A DNA stretch of 5,843 nucleotides, from the NCBI GenBank assembly GCA_003660965.1, contig QMVF01000053.1, forward strand, positions 1 through 5,843, given 5' to 3'. Made by a program: the position numbers and the translations under genes. This stretch comes from Microcaldota archaeon. GTDB lineage: Archaea > Micrarchaeota > Micrarchaeia > Burarchaeales > Burarchaeaceae. Positions 5,407 to 5,843 of the stretch are shown in pieces (position 1 is the first letter of the stretch; each line of letters starts with the position of its first letter). Under the pieces are notes generated by a model. The model ran no database searches. It was not told where the DNA came from and was given only the letters and a program-made list of their open reading frames with translations.

Positions 5407-5415
5407 TTTATAATT
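5407..5415 (-). promoter_or_regulatory. TATA-like promoter element of aIF2-beta (short leader)
   Basis: AATTATAAA, preceded by AAGG purines, is centred about 33 bases upstream of the aIF2-beta ATG and would give a leader of about 7 bases. It sits in the 44-base gap after the stop of the presenilin-like gene. It would start the aIF2-beta/aIF1A transcription unit. No convincing Shine-Dalgarno sequence precedes this ATG, which agrees with a near-leaderless message. Confidence 0.45.
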
Positions 5416-5422
5416 CCTTATT

Positions 5423-5843
5423 TTACAGCCCGACCAGCCTTACAAATATAAAAGTAGCCGTACCCGCGCCTGCAAGAGGAGGCAAGGCAGGTAAAAACTC
5501 CCTTCGCTCCAGCACGTACCAGAGCACCCCATAAAGCGCAGCAGTGGATGCAAGCACTATTGCAACTGGTGCAATCACGCTTCCGGTTTTGAATGCCGAA
5601 ACTGCGAGCATCAGCGGAATTGCAATATCTCCTGTACCTAATTCAAGGCTCGACTTTCTCCACCTCTCCTCATACTTGGGCTTTGCCTTCTTTCCCTTCT
5701 TCCGCTTCTCAGCTGCAGTGGGCTTCACCTTTACCATAACCTTCTCATAGCTCTCCGCATTTATTGAAAATGCCAAATTTCTTCCTCCCAGCTCCCTAGC
5801 CATAGTTACCATGTGCTTGGTGCCGTAAACCGCCCAGATGTCA
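5423..5843 (-). CDS. Presenilin/signal-peptide-peptidase-type intramembrane aspartyl protease, 5' end missing
   Basis: C-terminal part of an archaeal presenilin homologue, a multi-pass membrane protease cleaving within the bilayer. The frame stays open to the window edge: before the in-frame Met at 5812, my translation reads DIWAVYGTKHM, matching the conserved TM6 segment of archaeal presenilins. Its Asp (5840-5842) would be the first catalytic aspartate, and the last visible base is a T, as expected if a Tyr precedes it (YD motif). The visible 139 residues then show a basic cytosolic loop with KRKKGKKAKPKYEERWRK (46-63 counting from that Asp), the second catalytic Asp in LGTGDIAIP (Asp72, the GxGD motif), a TM8 segment (about 88-111) and PALPPL (118-123), the PAL motif of TM9. 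The gene is therefore truncated by the window, not by mutation. The physiological substrate is unknown. It precedes the aIF2-beta promoter in the same orientation. Confidence 0.9.
   Translation of the reverse strand, partial: DIWAVYGTKHMVTMARELGGRNLAFSINAESYEKVMVKVKPTAAEKRKKGKKAKPKYEERWRKSSLELGTGDIAIPLMLAVSAFKTGSVIAPVAIVLASTAALYGVLWYVLERREFLPALPPLAGAGTATFIFVRLVGL

Overview
This window is a gene-dense archaeal chromosome segment. It carries Orc1/Cdc6, archaeal SepF, aIF1A, aIF2-beta, RIO1 kinase, a Sua5/YrdC enzyme, a HemK2/Mtq2-type methyltransferase, a TrmJ-type SPOUT methyltransferase and a presenilin-type aspartyl protease. Promoters look like TATA/BRE elements and several genes have almost no leader, which also fits an archaeon. 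SepF implies FtsZ-based division, so a euryarchaeal or DPANN lineage is likelier than a crenarchaeon. The compact layout, with overlapping genes and short spacers, would suit a small genome, but the lineage cannot be fixed from this window. I see no tRNA, rRNA, CRISPR array or mobile element, and no gene-free stretch over 100 bases.

Layout: (1) 1-938, minus strand: the N-terminal three quarters or so of Orc1/Cdc6, running off the left edge. (2) 939-1023: an 85-base divergent promoter region. (3) 1024-1392, plus strand: sepF, the only plus-strand gene. (4) 1394-5843, minus strand: eight tightly packed genes. In transcription order they are a presenilin-like protease (5' end cut off by the right edge), aIF2-beta, aIF1A, RIO1, Sua5, Mtq2/HemK2, TrmJ and an unrecognised 184-residue protein. 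The last one meets sepF tail to tail with a single base between the stop codons.

The minus-strand block is largely a protein-synthesis cluster. aIF2-beta and aIF1A act in initiation, RIO1 in small-subunit maturation, Sua5 in t6A37 of tRNA, TrmJ in 2'-O-methylation of the anticodon loop and Mtq2 in methylation of the release factor. It appears to be several transcription units. TATA-like elements sit about 25-27 bases upstream of the start codons of rio1, sua5 and the 184-residue gene, predicting leaderless mRNAs, and a similar element would give aIF2-beta a very short leader. The genes inside units (aIF1A, mtq2, trmJ) abut or overlap the gene before them and appear to start from purine-rich ribosome-binding sequences inside it.

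Nothing here is clearly a new system. The points most worth following are the shared Orc1/Cdc6-SepF promoter region, the unrecognised 184-residue protein beside sepF, and the partial presenilin homologue, whose reading frame extends to the window edge and holds both catalytic aspartates.
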